Positions 53,853-62,970 of a stretch of 64,000 nucleotides of DNA are shown piece after piece. This stretch comes from Bog-473 sp963730785 (GTDB lineage Bacteria; Actinomycetota; Acidimicrobiia; Acidimicrobiales; RAAP-2): NCBI GenBank assembly GCA_963730785.1, contig CAVSTF010000010.1, positions 620,001 to 684,000 of the forward strand, given 5' to 3'. Positions within the stretch are counted from its first letter, which is position 1; the number at the start of each line of letters is the position of its first letter. Position numbers and translations under genes: made by a program. The notes under the pieces were generated by a model. That model had not been told where the DNA came from. It worked only from the letters and a program-made list of their open reading frames with translations, and ran no database searches.

Positions 53853-55332
53853 TCACCGCCTTAGCGCTTGCGCTTCCCCTTGCCCTTGCGGGGCCGCGGC
53901 GCCGCTGGACTGGCCGCGCGCCGCATTGGGGCGATTCCGCACTGCGGTAGCCGTGCCACCCCCCGAACCCTGTCGCTGACCACCGGCCGCAATGGACATT
54001 TGGGTGGCCGCCGTCGCCGCATCAGTGGCTGACATGGAACCGAAACGGTCGCCCCGGGTGGCCACTCGCCGCTCAATGTCGATCCACCGTTGCTCGCGGC
54101 TCTTGAACATCGAGAGCAGTGGGGCGGCGATAAAGATGGACGAATAGGCACCACTGAGAAGTCCGACGAACAGGGCCAGACCGTACTCCTGCAACGTGGA
54201 TGCACCCAGCAGTTCCGCACCAACCAGCAGCACGGCCAGTACGGGCAAAATGGCGACCAACGACGTGTTGATGGAACGAGCCATGGTCTGGTTCATCGAC
54301 AGGTTGATCAGTTGCGGATAGCTCAATCGACCGGTGGAGCCAATGTTCTTGGTGTTGTCTCGCACCCGGTCAAACACCACCACGGTGTCGTAGAGCGAAT
54401 AGCCGAGGATGGTCAGGATGGCGACCACGGTGTCCGGCGTGACCTGGAAGTTGAAGAGTGAGTAGACACCCACCGCCACGACCACGTCGTGCAACATGGC
54501 GATGAAGGCGGCCATGGCCATCTTGGGCTCGAAGCGGATGCTGATGTAGATACCGACGACGATGAAGAAGATGATCAGGGCCTCAATGGCCTTGTTGGTG
54601 ATCTGACCGCCCCAGGTCGGACCCACGGTTTCCCGGTTGTTCTCGACGTTGGCTTTGGTCGAGTGCGTCAGGGTGGCGATGGCCGCTTCGACCTTGTCCT
54701 CTTCGGTCGTCAGCGCCTTCCCGGACAATTTGTTGAGGTCGGCCTGCACGTTCAGCTGCTGGTTGGCACCCTGGCCGAGCAGTTCGACCACCGGTTGGGA
54801 CAAGCCGGCCTTGGTCATGGCATTGGTGGCCTGGACCTGGGTCACACCGGCGGCCTTGACCGTCCACTCGGTGCCGCCCTTGAACTCAATGCCCAGGTTC
54901 AATCCGCCACGCAGGATGATGGAAATGACCCCGGCCACGATGATGAGCGTCGAGAGGGTGAACCAGGCCCGACGACGACCGACAAAATCGAATCGAGTCT
55001 CACCCCGGTAGAGGCGCACCAACGCACCGTGAGGTTTCGGTTGCCCGTCGGCGCCCAACTTGACCGGGCGAGGCGGACGGGGCGGACGGATCAGGTTGCG
55101 AGCGGCGTCATCGACCGCGGCGCCGGCAGTGGCGCGGGCCGGCTCGGGTGCGACGTCATCGTCGAAGTCCTCATCGTCGTCGAATTCCTCGTCGTCGAAG
55201 TCCTCCCGCCAGGTCGATGTCCTCGACATCAATCTCCTCCACCTCGGGCAGCTGGGCTTCCGGCTCTTCTTCGGGCGGCTGTGCACCGGCCGAGCCGGGC
55301 CGAATGATGTTGCCGCCGGGCGGTGTACTCAC
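53853..55332 (-). CDS. secF: protein-export membrane protein SecF, N-terminal frame broken once
   Basis: Part of SecDF, which uses proton flow to pull secreted proteins across the membrane. Six helices are visible, starting WFTLSTLIIVAGVISIIL. Typical motifs are LGIEFKGGTEW, LGYSLYDTVVVFDRVRDN and SINTSLVAILPVLAVLL. A long acidic N-terminal region precedes the fold, including DDEEFDDDEDFDDD. Removing one base of the pair at 55212-55213 joins a further acidic stretch to GTG 55332, which overlaps the secD stop (GTGA) and gives about 492 residues. It is therefore probably one protein, with the break an error. The unusually long acidic tail is real in either reading. Confidence 0.9.
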
Positions 55333-57149
55333 TTGCCTGCCCCCATTGGTGCCACGTCCGGCCCGGCCTTGCGCTGAACTGCCAGCCCCCGCGCCATGCC
55401 GAAACGACCCGATTGATTGTCATTGAGCCGGTCACTGCGGCCCAGAATGATGACCAGGGGCCTGGTGTAGAACCAGGTGATGGCCATGTCCATGATGGTC
55501 GACAGACCCAGGAAGAAGGCGAAGCCCTTCACGTCACCGACGGCCACCAGGTAGAGCACCACGGCGGCCAGCAGGGACACGAAGTCAGCGGCCCATACGG
55601 TGCGCCAGGCGCTCTTGAACCCGCGGTCGACCGACGTTCGAATCGATCGACCGGATCTGGTTTCGTCTTTTAATCGTTCGAAATAGACGATGTAGGAGTC
55701 CACGGTGATACCGATCGACACGATCAAACCCGTAATTCCAGCTAGGTCGAAACTCGGACTGAAGGACGTATGGCCCAAGCTCGAGATAATCGCCCAGAGC
55801 AGCGCAGCGGTCAGGGCCAGACCGGAGATCACCACCAGGCCGAGTGCTCGGTAGTAGAGCAGGACGTACAGCAACACCAGGCCCAAACCGACCAGACCGG
55901 CACCGAGGCCGGCCTTCAGGGCGGACTTCCCAAGGGTCGGTGAGACCGTCTGCGTGGTGAGCTGGTGCAAGGTCACGGGGAGTGAACCGAACTGCAGGGC
56001 GATGGCCAGTGATTGAGCGCTGGTCTGGGTGAAGTTGCCCGAAATCTGGACACTGCCGTCAAAGGAAGTCCAAGCGTCCTGGTTGGGCTGGGTGATGGGG
56101 GCCGACTGCACCACTCCGTCGAGCTCAATGCCGATGATCTCGTGGAAGTAGGTCTTGGTCAACGTGTCCCAGCCCGTCGAGCCGGCGCCGGTCAGGGCGA
56201 TGTTGACCACCCATTGCCCGGTCTGGGACAACTGAGCCGTGGCTGTCTTGACGGCGGTGCCGGTGAGTTGCGCCGGACCCATCAGGTAGCGGTCGGGGAA
56301 GCCGTCCCCGGGAATCCCCGCTTCCAGCACCGTCTTGGTGGGGTCGTCCACCTTGGTGGTTGGGTACAGCTCCAGCTCGGGGTCGGGATTGACGTTGTAC
56401 TGCACGCCGTTGGTGTCACTGGGTGACCCGATCAGATTGGTGGTCACCAACTGGTTGGCCGCCGGACAAGAGGTCGGCAACGGACCGAGACTGTTGGCCG
56501 AGCTGGATGGCGTGGTGGTGCTGGTCGTGGTGGCCGGCGCCGTGGTGCTGGTCGTCGCCGGCACGGTGGTCGACGTGGTCGAGGCATGGAACGCCGTCAG
56601 CTGAAGTGGACCCAGCGAGGTCGGTGCGCCCAGGCCCTGCTTGGCCGTGGTCGTCGTCGTGGCCGCCGTGGTGGACGTCGTGGTTGATTTCTTGGTCGAC
56701 TTCTTCGGCTTCGTCGTGGTGGTGGTCGACTCTTCCTTCTTCAGCTGCGCTTCCGACACGTATTGCGGCGAGTAACAGAGGACCGGACGGAAATACAGCC
56801 GGGCCGTCTGACCGATGGTGTTGAGCACCTGGGCGGCGTTTTTTACGCCTGGGATCGACACCGAAATCTGGTCGTTGCCCGAGGTGCTGACCTGGGCCCC
56901 GGACACACCGAGTCCATTGACCCGGTTGTTCAGGATGTTGACCGTCTCGGCCAACTCGGCGGCCGGCACCTTGTGGCTGGTCTTGTAGACGACGGCCAGA
57001 CCGCCATCGAGGTCAAGGCCCAGTCGAGGCGACCACTTGGCGCCCAACACGGCGCCGAAGGAGCCCAGTGCGATGGCGACGACGATGAGAACGCTGACCA
57101 GCAGGTTTCGCCGCTGCCGCTTGGTGGCGCGGGCTGACGGCGGGCTCAC
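55329..57149 (-). CDS. secD: protein-export membrane protein SecD
   Basis: Partner of SecF. Of its 606 residues the first helix is residues about 14-33, followed by the P1 base (GLDLDGGLAVVYKTS). Then comes an unusual T/S/P-rich stretch of about 85 residues (from about 140 to 230, for example EESTTTTTKPKK and STTSTTVPATTST). The P1 head follows, then six-helix part (GITVDSYIVYFERLKDE, RSIRTSVDRGFKSAWRT). The Thr-rich linker is not a normal part of SecD and is predicted to be disordered outside the membrane. GTG 57149 overlaps the yajC stop. Confidence 0.95.
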   Translation of the reverse strand: MSPPSARATKRQRRNLLVSVLIVVAIALGSFGAVLGAKWSPRLGLDLDGGLAVVYKTSHKVPAAELAETVNILNNRVNGLGVSGAQVSTSGNDQISVSIPGVKNAAQVLNTIGQTARLYFRPVLCYSPQYVSEAQLKKEESTTTTTKPKKSTKKSTTTSTTAATTTTTAKQGLGAPTSLGPLQLTAFHASTTSTTVPATTSTTAPATTTSTTTPSSSANSLGPLPTSCPAANQLVTTNLIGSPSDTNGVQYNVNPDPELELYPTTKVDDPTKTVLEAGIPGDGFPDRYLMGPAQLTGTAVKTATAQLSQTGQWVVNIALTGAGSTGWDTLTKTYFHEIIGIELDGVVQSAPITQPNQDAWTSFDGSVQISGNFTQTSAQSLAIALQFGSLPVTLHQLTTQTVSPTLGKSALKAGLGAGLVGLGLVLLYVLLYYRALGLVVISGLALTAALLWAIISSLGHTSFSPSFDLAGITGLIVSIGITVDSYIVYFERLKDETRSGRSIRTSVDRGFKSAWRTVWAADFVSLLAAVVLYLVAVGDVKGFAFFLGLSTIMDMAITWFYTRPLVIILGRSDRLNDNQSGRFGMARGLAVQRKAGPDVAPMGAGK

Positions 57150-57581
57150 GCCTCTTCAGCCTCCGGGTCATGGTCTTCCACGGCCGGGTCATTGACCGAG
57201 CTCGTGCCGAGGTCGTCGGCGACGACCACCCGGTCAATCTTGCGGGCGATGGCCTGACGGATGAAGACGATGCGGGTGGGCTGGGCACCATCGAGGTTGC
57301 CGTCGCTGCCCGAACGCGCCGGTCAGGAGGGTGTAACGGTCGCCATGGATCTCCAGCACGGTACCGATCACCCCGCCGATGGTCTGCACCTCGTCGCCGA
57401 CCTCGATGTCACTGCCCTGATTGGCTCGAGCCGCCTTGGCCTTGGCCTGCTGGGGGCGAAAGAAGAAGAAATAGAAGGCGATCCCGACGACCAGGAGGAT
57501 CGGCAGGATGTACGGGCTCCCTGACTTGGACTTGCTCGCGGCAGCGATGAGCACATTGAGCAGAGCGAGTGATTGCGTCAT
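57146..57581 (-). CDS. yajC: preprotein translocase subunit YajC, frame broken once
   Basis: Small single-span partner of SecDF. It has a hydrophobic helix (ILPILLVVGIAFYFFFF) followed by RPQQAKAKAA and the conserved VGDEVQTIGGVIGTV. The frame breaks at the CCC 57309-57311. One extra base there accounts for the rest (SDGNLDGAQPTRIVFIRQA), restoring 144 residues and a stop that overlaps secD (GTGA). Start ATG 57581 follows GAAGGA at 7 to 8 bases. First gene of yajC-secD-secF. Confidence 0.88.
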
Positions 57582-58102
57582 AAGAGATCCTTCAAGGGGC
57601 TGGCAGGTGCGAAGCGACACCCTAGTGCGTGCGTACCCGCGATCCCGGACGCTCCCCGGCCAGCGTGGAGGCAGCACGAATGGGTGGCCGTGCGGTCGCC
57701 TCCCGGCGGGAATAACGAGGCTGGGGGGCAGAACTGGCGAAATAAGTGATCAGGAGTGCAAAGAAAATTCCAGGTGCAACCAAACGGCAACCACGGTGCG
57801 CCGATCCTGCACCATCGGCCAACCACTATGTCCCTACCAGCAACACAGCACCCACAACGTGCCAGGTCGCCCGGAGGGGGGTGACCAAGACCCGGGTCCC
57901 AACTGAGGGGACGGGATCCGGGTTGGCACTGTGGGTCGAGGTAGTTGGAGGCACGTCGGTTGGGAACGAATCATCAGCGGTGGGAGCAATCCTGGGGGAA
58001 CCGCTGGTGATTAGCCGGCGTGACTCCACTCCTCCAGACCCAGAACCATCTGAGCCGCCACCATCACGGTTGCCGGACGTTGTCCCAGTACAGTGGACAC
58101 TT
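57582..58102. other. long intergenic region between yajC and the second two-component system
   Basis: About 520 bases between divergent genes. Open frames exist but none has family features or typical codon use. A TACAGT hexamer at 58089-58094 lies 8 bases before the GTG start of the response regulator and fits a leaderless promoter. No tRNA, RNase P, tmRNA or SRP RNA signature could be found. The region may hold regulatory sites of both divergent operons. Confidence 0.55.
58089..58102 (+). promoter_or_regulatory. candidate leaderless -10 element of the response regulator
   Basis: TACAGT at 58089-58094, followed by 8 bases and the GTG start at 58103, with no ribosome site between. This spacing would place the 5' end of the message at or next to the start codon. 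No convincing -35 is seen. Confidence 0.4.
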
Positions 58103-58801
58103 GTGCGAGACGGACACATCTCAGTCCTGGTCATTGAGGACGAAGCAGACATCCGTCAGCTCCTGCGTACCCTGCTCGAGCGGGAGGGTTTTGACGTCAC
58201 CGAGGCCTCCGAAGGCCGGGACGGCGTACGCCTCTTCCACCAGAAGCATCCCGACATCGTCATTCTCGACGTAGGGCTGCCCGACCTGGACGGATGGGCC
58301 GTGCTGGAGCGCATACGGGACATGAGCGACGTCCCGGTCCTGATGCTCACCGCCATGTCGGCCGAGCGGGACAAGGTCCGCGGGCTCAATGCGGGAGCCG
58401 ACGACTATCTGACCAAACCATTTAGCCGGGTAGAGCTCCTGGCCCGGCTCCAGGCCATCAGCCGACGTCAGGTACGGAACACCGAGCCGGTCACCACCTT
58501 CGAGGACGGCCAGGTCCATGTGGACTTCGCCCATCAAGAGGTCAGCATCGACGGGGCACCCGTCGTCCTGACCCCCACCGAATATCGCTTGCTGGCCACG
58601 TTGGTCCGCCATCAGGGCCAGGTGCTCTCGTCCGACCAGCTCATTGAGCTGGCCTGGGATGACCCGAGTGGCCTGGCTCCTTCCCGGGTGAAGTACGCCG
58701 TCCTGCGCCTGCGCCGCAAGCTGGGCTGGGGCGAGCAGGACGAAGGCCCCATTGAGACGGTCCGTGGGTTCGGGTACCGCTACAAAGCTCGGGGCAAATG
58801 A
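58103..58801 (+). CDS. OmpR-family response regulator
   Basis: About 232 residues. The receiver has SVLVIEDEADIRQLLRTL, phosphoacceptor Asp in ILDVGLPDLDGW, and LMLTAMSAERDKVRG, DYLTKPFSRVELL. The winged helix has VVLTPTEYRLLATLVRHQ, RVKYAVLRLRRKLG and ETVRGFGYRY. The preferred start is GTG 58103. The longer open frame upstream to 57746 encodes low-complexity sequence. The next gene is its kinase. The pair interrupts the common actinobacterial order between ruvB and yajC. Confidence 0.9.
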   Translation: MRDGHISVLVIEDEADIRQLLRTLLEREGFDVTEASEGRDGVRLFHQKHPDIVILDVGLPDLDGWAVLERIRDMSDVPVLMLTAMSAERDKVRGLNAGADDYLTKPFSRVELLARLQAISRRQVRNTEPVTTFEDGQVHVDFAHQEVSIDGAPVVLTPTEYRLLATLVRHQGQVLSSDQLIELAWDDPSGLAPSRVKYAVLRLRRKLGWGEQDEGPIETVRGFGYRYKARGK

Positions 58802-58893
58802 GGCCGACGGCCGGATGAGCAGCGCCCCGACCTCGCTCGGCCAGTTGGCGCGGTCGAAAAAGTCCGCTCAACTGACCGGAGCCGACTAGGGCG

Positions 58894-60624
58894 ATGCCCG
58901 GAGATCCATCCGACTTTTACGGCACCGCCCAGGTCCGACTCCCCCAGTTCGCCCTCGTGGCGGTGGGCACGGTGTTGATCGGCCTGATCCCTTTCCCTCA
59001 CGCCGACCGTCACGAGACGGTGGTGGCCGGCATCCTGTTCTTCACCCTCATATCGGCCGCGTTCTTGCTGCCCTGGGAGCGACTCCCCGACTGGGCCTGG
59101 CTGATCGTCCCGATCGGTTACATGGCCGTGATCGCCATCATCCGCGACGCCCAGGGCGGCAGCGATTCCGGCCTGGTCATCGTCTATCTGCTGCCGATCG
59201 TCTGGCTGGCCCTCTATGGCCGGCGCAGCCATCTCCTGGTTGGGCTGTTTTTCATGGACCTGGCCCTCTTGGCCCCGGTCATAGTGGTCGGCCGTCCCAA
59301 GTACCCGACATCGGATTGGCGCCAGGTGGTCGTCATGGCCGTCGTCACCACGCTCGTGTCGTACACGGTGTCGACCATGGTGTCGCGTGACCGGGCCTTC
59401 GTGGGCGACCTGGCCCAGCAATCCCGTCTGGCCCGGCGCAGTGCGGCGGACGCAGAGAGCGCCAAGAACCGGCTCGAGACACTGCTGCGGGCCGCCACCG
59501 GCAGCGCCATCATGGGGGTTGACCCGGCCGGCACGGTGACCTTCTTCTCGGCCGGGGCCGAGCTCATGCTGGGTTACAGCGCCGCCGAGGTGGTGGGGAC
59601 ACGATCGATCGCCGATTTCATCGACCCGGCCCAGATTGACGAACGCCGCCAAGCCATCGACTCCATCCGCAGCGCCACGTCGTCGGCCGACCCGGAGAAG
59701 GTGGCCGAAGTCCCCTGGACGGCGACCCGACAGGATGGGCAGCAGCGTCGTTGCGTGGTGCGGGTACGTGCCCTCCCCGGAGGAGGCGGCGCCGGCGCCG
59801 GGTATGTCGTGGTCGCCATTGACGTGACCGAACGCGAAGACCTGGCCTCGGAGCGCGAGCGCCTCTACGCCATCCAGAAAGAAGTCACGCAATCGTTGGT
59901 GGAGCAGAACAACCGGCTGCGTGAACTGACCCAAATGAAGGACGACGTCGTGGCCACGGTGTCGCATGAGCTGCGCACCCCCATCACTTCCATCCGTGGC
60001 TTCGTCGAGCTCCTCCTCGACGGGGTGGACACTTTCACCCCCGACCAAATCCGCATGCTCCGCACCATCGACCGGAACTCCGGCCAGCTGCAACGGGTGG
60101 CCGAGGACCTGCTCTCCGACCCGGGAGCAGGCCACGGGCTGCGCGTGACGTTCACCGAGTTGGACCTGCGCCAGTTGGCCGACGAAGCCGTCGAAGGGGT
60201 CCAGACCACCGCCACCACCGCCGGTGTCACCGTGACCCTCGCCCCGGGCTCGACCGTTCCGGTTTTCGGGGACGCCAACCGGCTGCATCAATTACTGGGC
60301 AACCTGCTGTCCAACGCCATCAAGTTCTCGCCCCGCGACGGCAAGGTGGAGGTCAAGGTCGATCTCATTGACACCTTCGCCTGCCTGCAGGTGCTCGACC
60401 AAGGCCCCGGCATTCCGCCACCCGATCGCGAGCAGCTCTTCGAGCGCTTCTACCGGCTGGCGGCGGCCACCGAAATGGGGGTTCCGGGCACCGGCCTCGG
60501 TCTGGCCATCGCCAAATCGGTGGCGGAAGCCCACGACGGCTTCATCGATATTGTCGACACGCCGGAGTGGTCCACCACGTTTCGGGTCTTCCTGCCTGTC
60601 CGCATGCCGGCCATCGCCGACTAA
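58894..60624 (+). CDS. PAS-containing sensor histidine kinase
   Basis: A 576-residue kinase. Residues about 15-165 contain five or six helices (AVGTVLIGLIPFPH, AGILFFTLISAAFLLP, LVIVYLLPIVWLAL). A coiled segment and a PAS domain follow (GVDPAGTVTFFSAGAELMLG). Next is the phosphoacceptor in VVATVSHELRTPITSI and an ATPase with NLLSNAIKF, DQGPGIPPPDRE and GTGLGLAIAKS. No extracytoplasmic domain is seen, so the signal probably comes from the membrane or the PAS pocket. ATG 58894 is the start; 90 bases separate it from the regulator. Confidence 0.93.
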   Translation: MPGDPSDFYGTAQVRLPQFALVAVGTVLIGLIPFPHADRHETVVAGILFFTLISAAFLLPWERLPDWAWLIVPIGYMAVIAIIRDAQGGSDSGLVIVYLLPIVWLALYGRRSHLLVGLFFMDLALLAPVIVVGRPKYPTSDWRQVVVMAVVTTLVSYTVSTMVSRDRAFVGDLAQQSRLARRSAADAESAKNRLETLLRAATGSAIMGVDPAGTVTFFSAGAELMLGYSAAEVVGTRSIADFIDPAQIDERRQAIDSIRSATSSADPEKVAEVPWTATRQDGQQRRCVVRVRALPGGGGAGAGYVVVAIDVTEREDLASERERLYAIQKEVTQSLVEQNNRLRELTQMKDDVVATVSHELRTPITSIRGFVELLLDGVDTFTPDQIRMLRTIDRNSGQLQRVAEDLLSDPGAGHGLRVTFTELDLRQLADEAVEGVQTTATTAGVTVTLAPGSTVPVFGDANRLHQLLGNLLSNAIKFSPRDGKVEVKVDLIDTFACLQVLDQGPGIPPPDREQLFERFYRLAAATEMGVPGTGLGLAIAKSVAEAHDGFIDIVDTPEWSTTFRVFLPVRMPAIAD

Positions 60625-60636
60625 CCCGAAAGCCGC

Positions 60637-61761
60637 CTAGGTCTCGGGCGTGCCGGGTTCGGTGTCGAACAACGTGTTACCCAGCCCAATAGGCGGTGTC
60701 TGACCCAGGTGGGCCCAGGCTCGTGCCGTCGGCACCCGACCCCGCTGCGTGCGCTGAATCAATCCGCTCTGCAGCAGGAACGGCTCGTACGCATCCTCAA
60801 TGGTGTCGGTCTCTTCTCCCACGCACTGCGAGAGCGTGGTCAACCCGACCGGCTGGCCCCCGAAGCGGGTGCACAAGGTGATCAAAATGGCCCGGTCGAC
60901 CTTGTCCAATCCGAGCTCGTCGACCCCGAACAGATCGAGACCTTCGCTGGCTGACGCCCCACTGACGAAGCCATCGCCCCGCACCTCGGCGAAGTCGCGC
61001 ACCCGGCGCAACAGGCGGTTGGCCACTCGCGGCGTGCCGCGGGAGCGTTCGGCAATCCGGGTCGCGCCTTCCTCGTCAATGCGGACCTGCAGGATCCGGG
61101 CTGAGCGCAGCACGATGGCCCGCAGATCGGCCGGGTCGTACAGATCGAGGCGACCGACAAATCCGAATCGATCCCGCAGCGGCCCCGAAACCAGGCCTGT
61201 CCGCGTGGTGGCTCCGACCAGCGTGAACTGTGGCAACTCCAACCGGATCGATCGGGCCGTCGGACCCTTGCCGATCAGGATGTCGAGCTTGCCGTCCTCC
61301 ATGGCCGAATAGAGCATCTCTTCGACCGACCGGTGCAGGCGGTGGATCTCATCAATGAAGAGGACGTCACCGTCCTGGAGATCGGTGAGGAGGGCGGCCA
61401 GGTCACCGGCCCGGGTGAGCACCGGTCCCGAAGTGATGCGAAAACCGGCTCCCATTTCGGCGGCCACAATCCCGGCCAGGGAAGTCTTGCCCAAGCCGGG
61501 CGGACCGGCGAAGAGAATGTGGTCCACCGGCTGCTCGCGCTGGCGCGCCGCCTGCAGGACGATGCTCAGATGCTCGACCAGTTGGGATTGACCGACGAAC
61601 TCGGCCAACATCCGAGGTCGCAGGCCGGCTTCTTCAACTTCTTCCACCTTGTCCGCTTTCACGGGAGCCATAAGGCGCCTGCCGGCCTCAGCGGTGTCAT
61701 CCGGATCAACGTCGCTGCCGTCAGCGCCAGCCAACACCTCGCGGCGAGCCTCCGGGCTCAC
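60637..61761 (-). CDS. ruvB: Holliday junction helicase motor RuvB
   Basis: AAA+ motor that drives branch migration. The 374-residue protein has LRPRMLAEFVGQSQLVEHL, Walker A FAGPPGLGKTSLAG, Walker B LFIDEIHRLHRS, sensor 1 GATTRTGLVSGPLRDRFG and the winged helix with YEPFLLQSGLIQRTQRGR. An N-terminal extension of about 40 acidic residues (SDVDPDDTAEAG) precedes the core. Its start overlaps ruvA. Confidence 0.95.
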   Translation of the reverse strand: MSPEARREVLAGADGSDVDPDDTAEAGRRLMAPVKADKVEEVEEAGLRPRMLAEFVGQSQLVEHLSIVLQAARQREQPVDHILFAGPPGLGKTSLAGIVAAEMGAGFRITSGPVLTRAGDLAALLTDLQDGDVLFIDEIHRLHRSVEEMLYSAMEDGKLDILIGKGPTARSIRLELPQFTLVGATTRTGLVSGPLRDRFGFVGRLDLYDPADLRAIVLRSARILQVRIDEEGATRIAERSRGTPRVANRLLRRVRDFAEVRGDGFVSGASASEGLDLFGVDELGLDKVDRAILITLCTRFGGQPVGLTTLSQCVGEETDTIEDAYEPFLLQSGLIQRTQRGRVPTARAWAHLGQTPPIGLGNTLFDTEPGTPET

Positions 61762-62387
61762 CGACTCGCCAGTTCGCGCAGGGCCAGGCGCAGCATCTCC
61801 TCCACCCCCACATCGTCGCGCAGGCCGTCGAGCGCGCCACGGATCTCCTCGGGCGCATACCCCAACTCGCTCAGGGCGGCCCGCGCCTCTGACCGCGAGG
61901 TCCGAGTGGTCCGGCCCTCGCCGCTGCCTGATCCCGGCAAGTCCATCGACAGGTCCGGGAGATCCAAACGACTCTTCAACTCAATCAGCAAACGGGCGGC
62001 CGTCTTGCGACCGACCCCGGGGACGGTGCACAAGGTGTCGAGATCGTCCTCAAGCACGGCCGTCGACAGGGAGGCCGGGGACAGGACCGCCATGATGGCC
62101 AGCGCCAGGGCGGGTCCGACGCCGTGTGATCCCAGCAGGACCTCGAAGCAGCGCCGCTCATCGTCGTGCACGAAGCCATAGAGCACGATGGCGTCCTCGC
62201 GTACGTGCGTGTGAATGAAAAGCGTCTGTTCGGCGGCGTGGCCGTTGGCCGCACCGGTGCCGCTCATCATCAGGGTGGCCGCCGTGGTGGGGGTCACGGT
62301 GACCCGGTAGCCAACTCCGGCCACGTCCATGATCACTTCGCCTTCGGCTGAGCGCAGCACGACCCTTCCCCGCAGCATCCCAATCAC
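61758..62387 (-). CDS. ruvA: Holliday junction helicase subunit RuvA
   Basis: The tetramer that clamps the junction. The 209-residue protein shows MLRGRVVLRSAEGEVIMDVAGVGY, two helix-hairpin-helix motifs (VGPALALAIMAV and TVPGVGRKTAARLLIELK) and a flexible link to the RuvB-binding C-terminal domain (ALSELGYAPEEIRGALDGL). It sits between ruvC and ruvB with four-base overlaps. Confidence 0.95.
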   Translation of the reverse strand: MIGMLRGRVVLRSAEGEVIMDVAGVGYRVTVTPTTAATLMMSGTGAANGHAAEQTLFIHTHVREDAIVLYGFVHDDERRCFEVLLGSHGVGPALALAIMAVLSPASLSTAVLEDDLDTLCTVPGVGRKTAARLLIELKSRLDLPDLSMDLPGSGSGEGRTTRTSRSEARAALSELGYAPEEIRGALDGLRDDVGVEEMLRLALRELASR

Positions 62388-62929
62388 GACGCACTCCTCT
62401 CCAATGGTTTTTCTCGAGCACTTTTGGCCACCGCCGCGTCGAGGGCTCGGCGCAGCGGCACCGTGGTCAGATGACAGATGGCGAGCGCCAGGGCGTCGGC
62501 CACGTCGGGTGGGCCGTCAATGGCCGGCAGTCCAAGGACCCGGGCCACCATCTGCTGGACCTGGTCCTTGGTGGCGGCGCCGTACCCGACCAGCGCCTGC
62601 TTGACCTCGTTGGAGGTGTACTGGGTCACTTCACAGCCGGCCTCGGCGGCCGCCACCAGCGCCAACCCGCTGGCCTGGCCCACCGACATGGCCGTCTTGA
62701 CGTTGACCTGGAAGAACACCCGCTCAACCGCCACCACGGCCGGCTTCAGATCCGCCACCAGGGCCCGGAGCTCTGTGTGCAAAATGAACAGACGTTCGGG
62801 CAACGGTGCCGTGGGATCGGTCTCGATCACGCCGGCGGCCGCGGCCTGCAGCCGGCTAGATCCCTCGTCACGCCCCACCAGGCCGTAGCCACAGCGGGAC
62901 AGGCCCGGATCGATCCCTAATACGAACAT
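62384..62929 (-). CDS. ruvC: crossover junction endodeoxyribonuclease RuvC
   Basis: Resolves Holliday junctions. The catalytic acids are Asp in FVLGIDPGLSRCGYG, Glu in VAVERVFFQVNVKTAM, and Asp in PPDVADALALAICH. It is 181 residues long and is the first gene of ruvCAB, with yebC 41 bases upstream on the same strand. Confidence 0.95.
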   Translation of the reverse strand: MFVLGIDPGLSRCGYGLVGRDEGSSRLQAAAAGVIETDPTAPLPERLFILHTELRALVADLKPAVVAVERVFFQVNVKTAMSVGQASGLALVAAAEAGCEVTQYTSNEVKQALVGYGAATKDQVQQMVARVLGLPAIDGPPDVADALALAICHLTTVPLRRALDAAVAKSAREKPLERSAS

Positions 62930-62970
62930 GCGTTCGTAGAGTAGTCGCCCTCCGAGGTGGAGGGGTGGAC

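Noticed and set aside
52747..53979. 410-codon open frame on the plus strand
   Set aside because: Antisense of relA, with no recognisable domain.
58815..58889. 24-codon open frame between the second response regulator and its kinase
   Set aside because: Very short and without a ribosome site. Possible leader peptide, but nothing supports it.
58780..60291. 503-codon open frame on the minus strand
   Set aside because: Antisense of the PAS kinase gene; histidine- and glycine-rich without structure.
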